A stretch of DNA of 32,279 nt from an uncultured Spirochaetales bacterium. GTDB taxonomy: Bacteria > Spirochaetota > Spirochaetia > Sphaerochaetales > Sphaerochaetaceae. The notes under the pieces are model-generated. The model did not search any database. It had not been told where the DNA came from and was given only the letters and a program-made list of their open reading frames with translations. The translations under genes were made by a program, and so were the position numbers. The DNA is taken from NCBI GenBank assembly GCA_949285785.1, contig CASEAG010000010.1, positions 1 through 32,279 of the forward strand, written 5' to 3'. Of the stretch, positions 31,644 through 32,279 are shown piece by piece. Numbering within the stretch: the stretch's first letter is position 1; each line of letters begins with the position of its first letter.

Positions 31644-32279
31644 ATGGTCAATGAGAATGACCTTGGAGAGATTCTAGCACAGGAGCTGGAAAGGATTAAG
31701 GAATGCGGGGAGCGGATCAACCTCGCAGAGATTGAAAGGCGTACTGGAATCAGCAGGGCGGTACTACGCCGATGGCAGAGCAACGGTTATGTCATCCAAC
31801 CCTCAAGGAAAGGATGGCGATCCGGAACGAGCAAGCTTGATGATGTCTCCGAGACAGTTGATGCCCTTCTTCGGAAGGGGGTGGCGAACTCGTCGGTGAT
31901 CCTCGAGCGGATACGGGAGCTCGGCTATGACGGAGGGATCTCGATTCTGAAGGACTACATCCGTCGCCATCGCGATCTGGTGCCGGCCCCCAGACACATC
32001 GTGGCGTCCACGGGGAACCGTGGGCGCAGATACACCACCGGGCGCGGGGACTGCTACCAGATGGACTGGGGCTTCGTCAACGTGGTCGATGTCGCCGGCA
32101 ATGGATGGAGGTGCGCATGTTTCGTCATGGTGTGTCACCACTGCGGATTCAGATATGTGGAGTTCTTCCCGAACGCCAGGCAGGAGAACCTGTTCATAGG
32201 GATGATACACGCCTTCTCGGTGATGGGGATCCCGAAGCGGGTTCTCACGGACAACATGAAGAGCGTCACGCTGGGCAGG
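31644..32279 (+). CDS. istA: IS21-family transposase IstA, 5' part
   Basis: 212 codons are visible before the window ends. It starts MVNENDLGEILAQELERIKE with a helix-turn-helix region (AEIERRTGISRAVLRRW). The DDE catalytic domain has its first Asp in QMDWGFVNVVD and the second in VLTDNMKSV, the IS21 order. AAGGAGGA (31633-31640) is 3-4 nt before the ATG. IstB should follow outside the window. The element's left end would lie in 31415-31643; I cannot place its terminal repeat. GGTCA-TTTCAC-TGACC near 31575-31590 is a small inverted repeat in that stretch. Confidence 0.9.
   Translation, partial: MVNENDLGEILAQELERIKECGERINLAEIERRTGISRAVLRRWQSNGYVIQPSRKGWRSGTSKLDDVSETVDALLRKGVANSSVILERIRELGYDGGISILKDYIRRHRDLVPAPRHIVASTGNRGRRYTTGRGDCYQMDWGFVNVVDVAGNGWRCACFVMVCHHCGFRYVEFFPNARQENLFIGMIHAFSVMGIPKRVLTDNMKSVTLGR

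Overview
The window looks like a chromosomal segment from a spirochaete (Spirochaetota), most likely a gut- or host-associated Treponema/Sphaerochaeta-like lineage. The basis is the mix of gene families: a TGS-domain nucleoside kinase, LicD, a diacylglycerol glycolipid glycosyltransferase pair, many signal-peptide beta-barrel-type proteins and an Fkp-type fucokinase. The assignment comes from family content, not from a phylogenetic marker, so it is moderately confident. Coding DNA is GC-rich and densely packed. The intergenic, toxin-antitoxin and insertion-sequence stretches are more AT-rich.

Layout. 1-117: start of a secreted outer-membrane-type protein (-) with a near-consensus promoter. 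557-1911: enolase (-). 2232-3059: secreted barrel-type protein (+). 3163-4827: TGS-nucleoside kinase (+), apparently leaderless. 4796-7117: three-gene operon (-) of an IspD/TarI-like cytidylyltransferase, a SAF-less NeuB-type synthase and a CBS-HAD phosphatase, divergent from an SDR epimerase (7203-8270, +). 8271-10259: an AT-richer accessory island holding a BrnA-like antitoxin fragment, a Panacea-domain (DUF4065) toxin-antitoxin-like pair and a 22-residue holin-like toxin ORF. 10260-12569: two convergent lipid-glycan glycosyltransferases of the MGDG/diglucosyl-diacylglycerol type. 12634-14728: two tandem paralogous GT2 glycosyltransferases (-), divergent from licD (14837-15658, +). 15713-23340: operon (-) fkp - kpsF/kdsD - Cof-type HAD - alpha-1,2-fucosyltransferase-like GT11 - Wzi-like barrel protein. 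23436-28742: five consecutive secreted barrel-type genes in one operon (-), the last being a paralogue of the 15713 protein. 29019-29991: lipoprotein plus single-TM protein (+). 30248-32279: an N-terminally truncated IS1182-like transposase and the start of an IS21 istA.

How the genes fit together. Most of the window serves the cell surface: nucleotide-sugar precursors (Fkp, KpsF, IspD-like, NeuB-like, epimerase), transferases (GT2, GT4, GT11, GT28-like, LicD), and outer-membrane proteins that may export or anchor the products. The most interesting inference concerns the fkp operon. It encodes an arabinose-5-phosphate isomerase and a sugar-phosphate phosphatase next to a fucokinase/GDP-fucose pyrophosphorylase and a GT11 transferase. 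Together these could make and transfer GDP-D-arabinopyranose de novo, in addition to or instead of salvaging L-fucose. Other items worth checking are the Panacea pair with an unrecognised partner, the tiny holin-like ORF, promoters that place +1 at or 1-2 nt before the ATG of several genes, and the five-gene outer-membrane operon.
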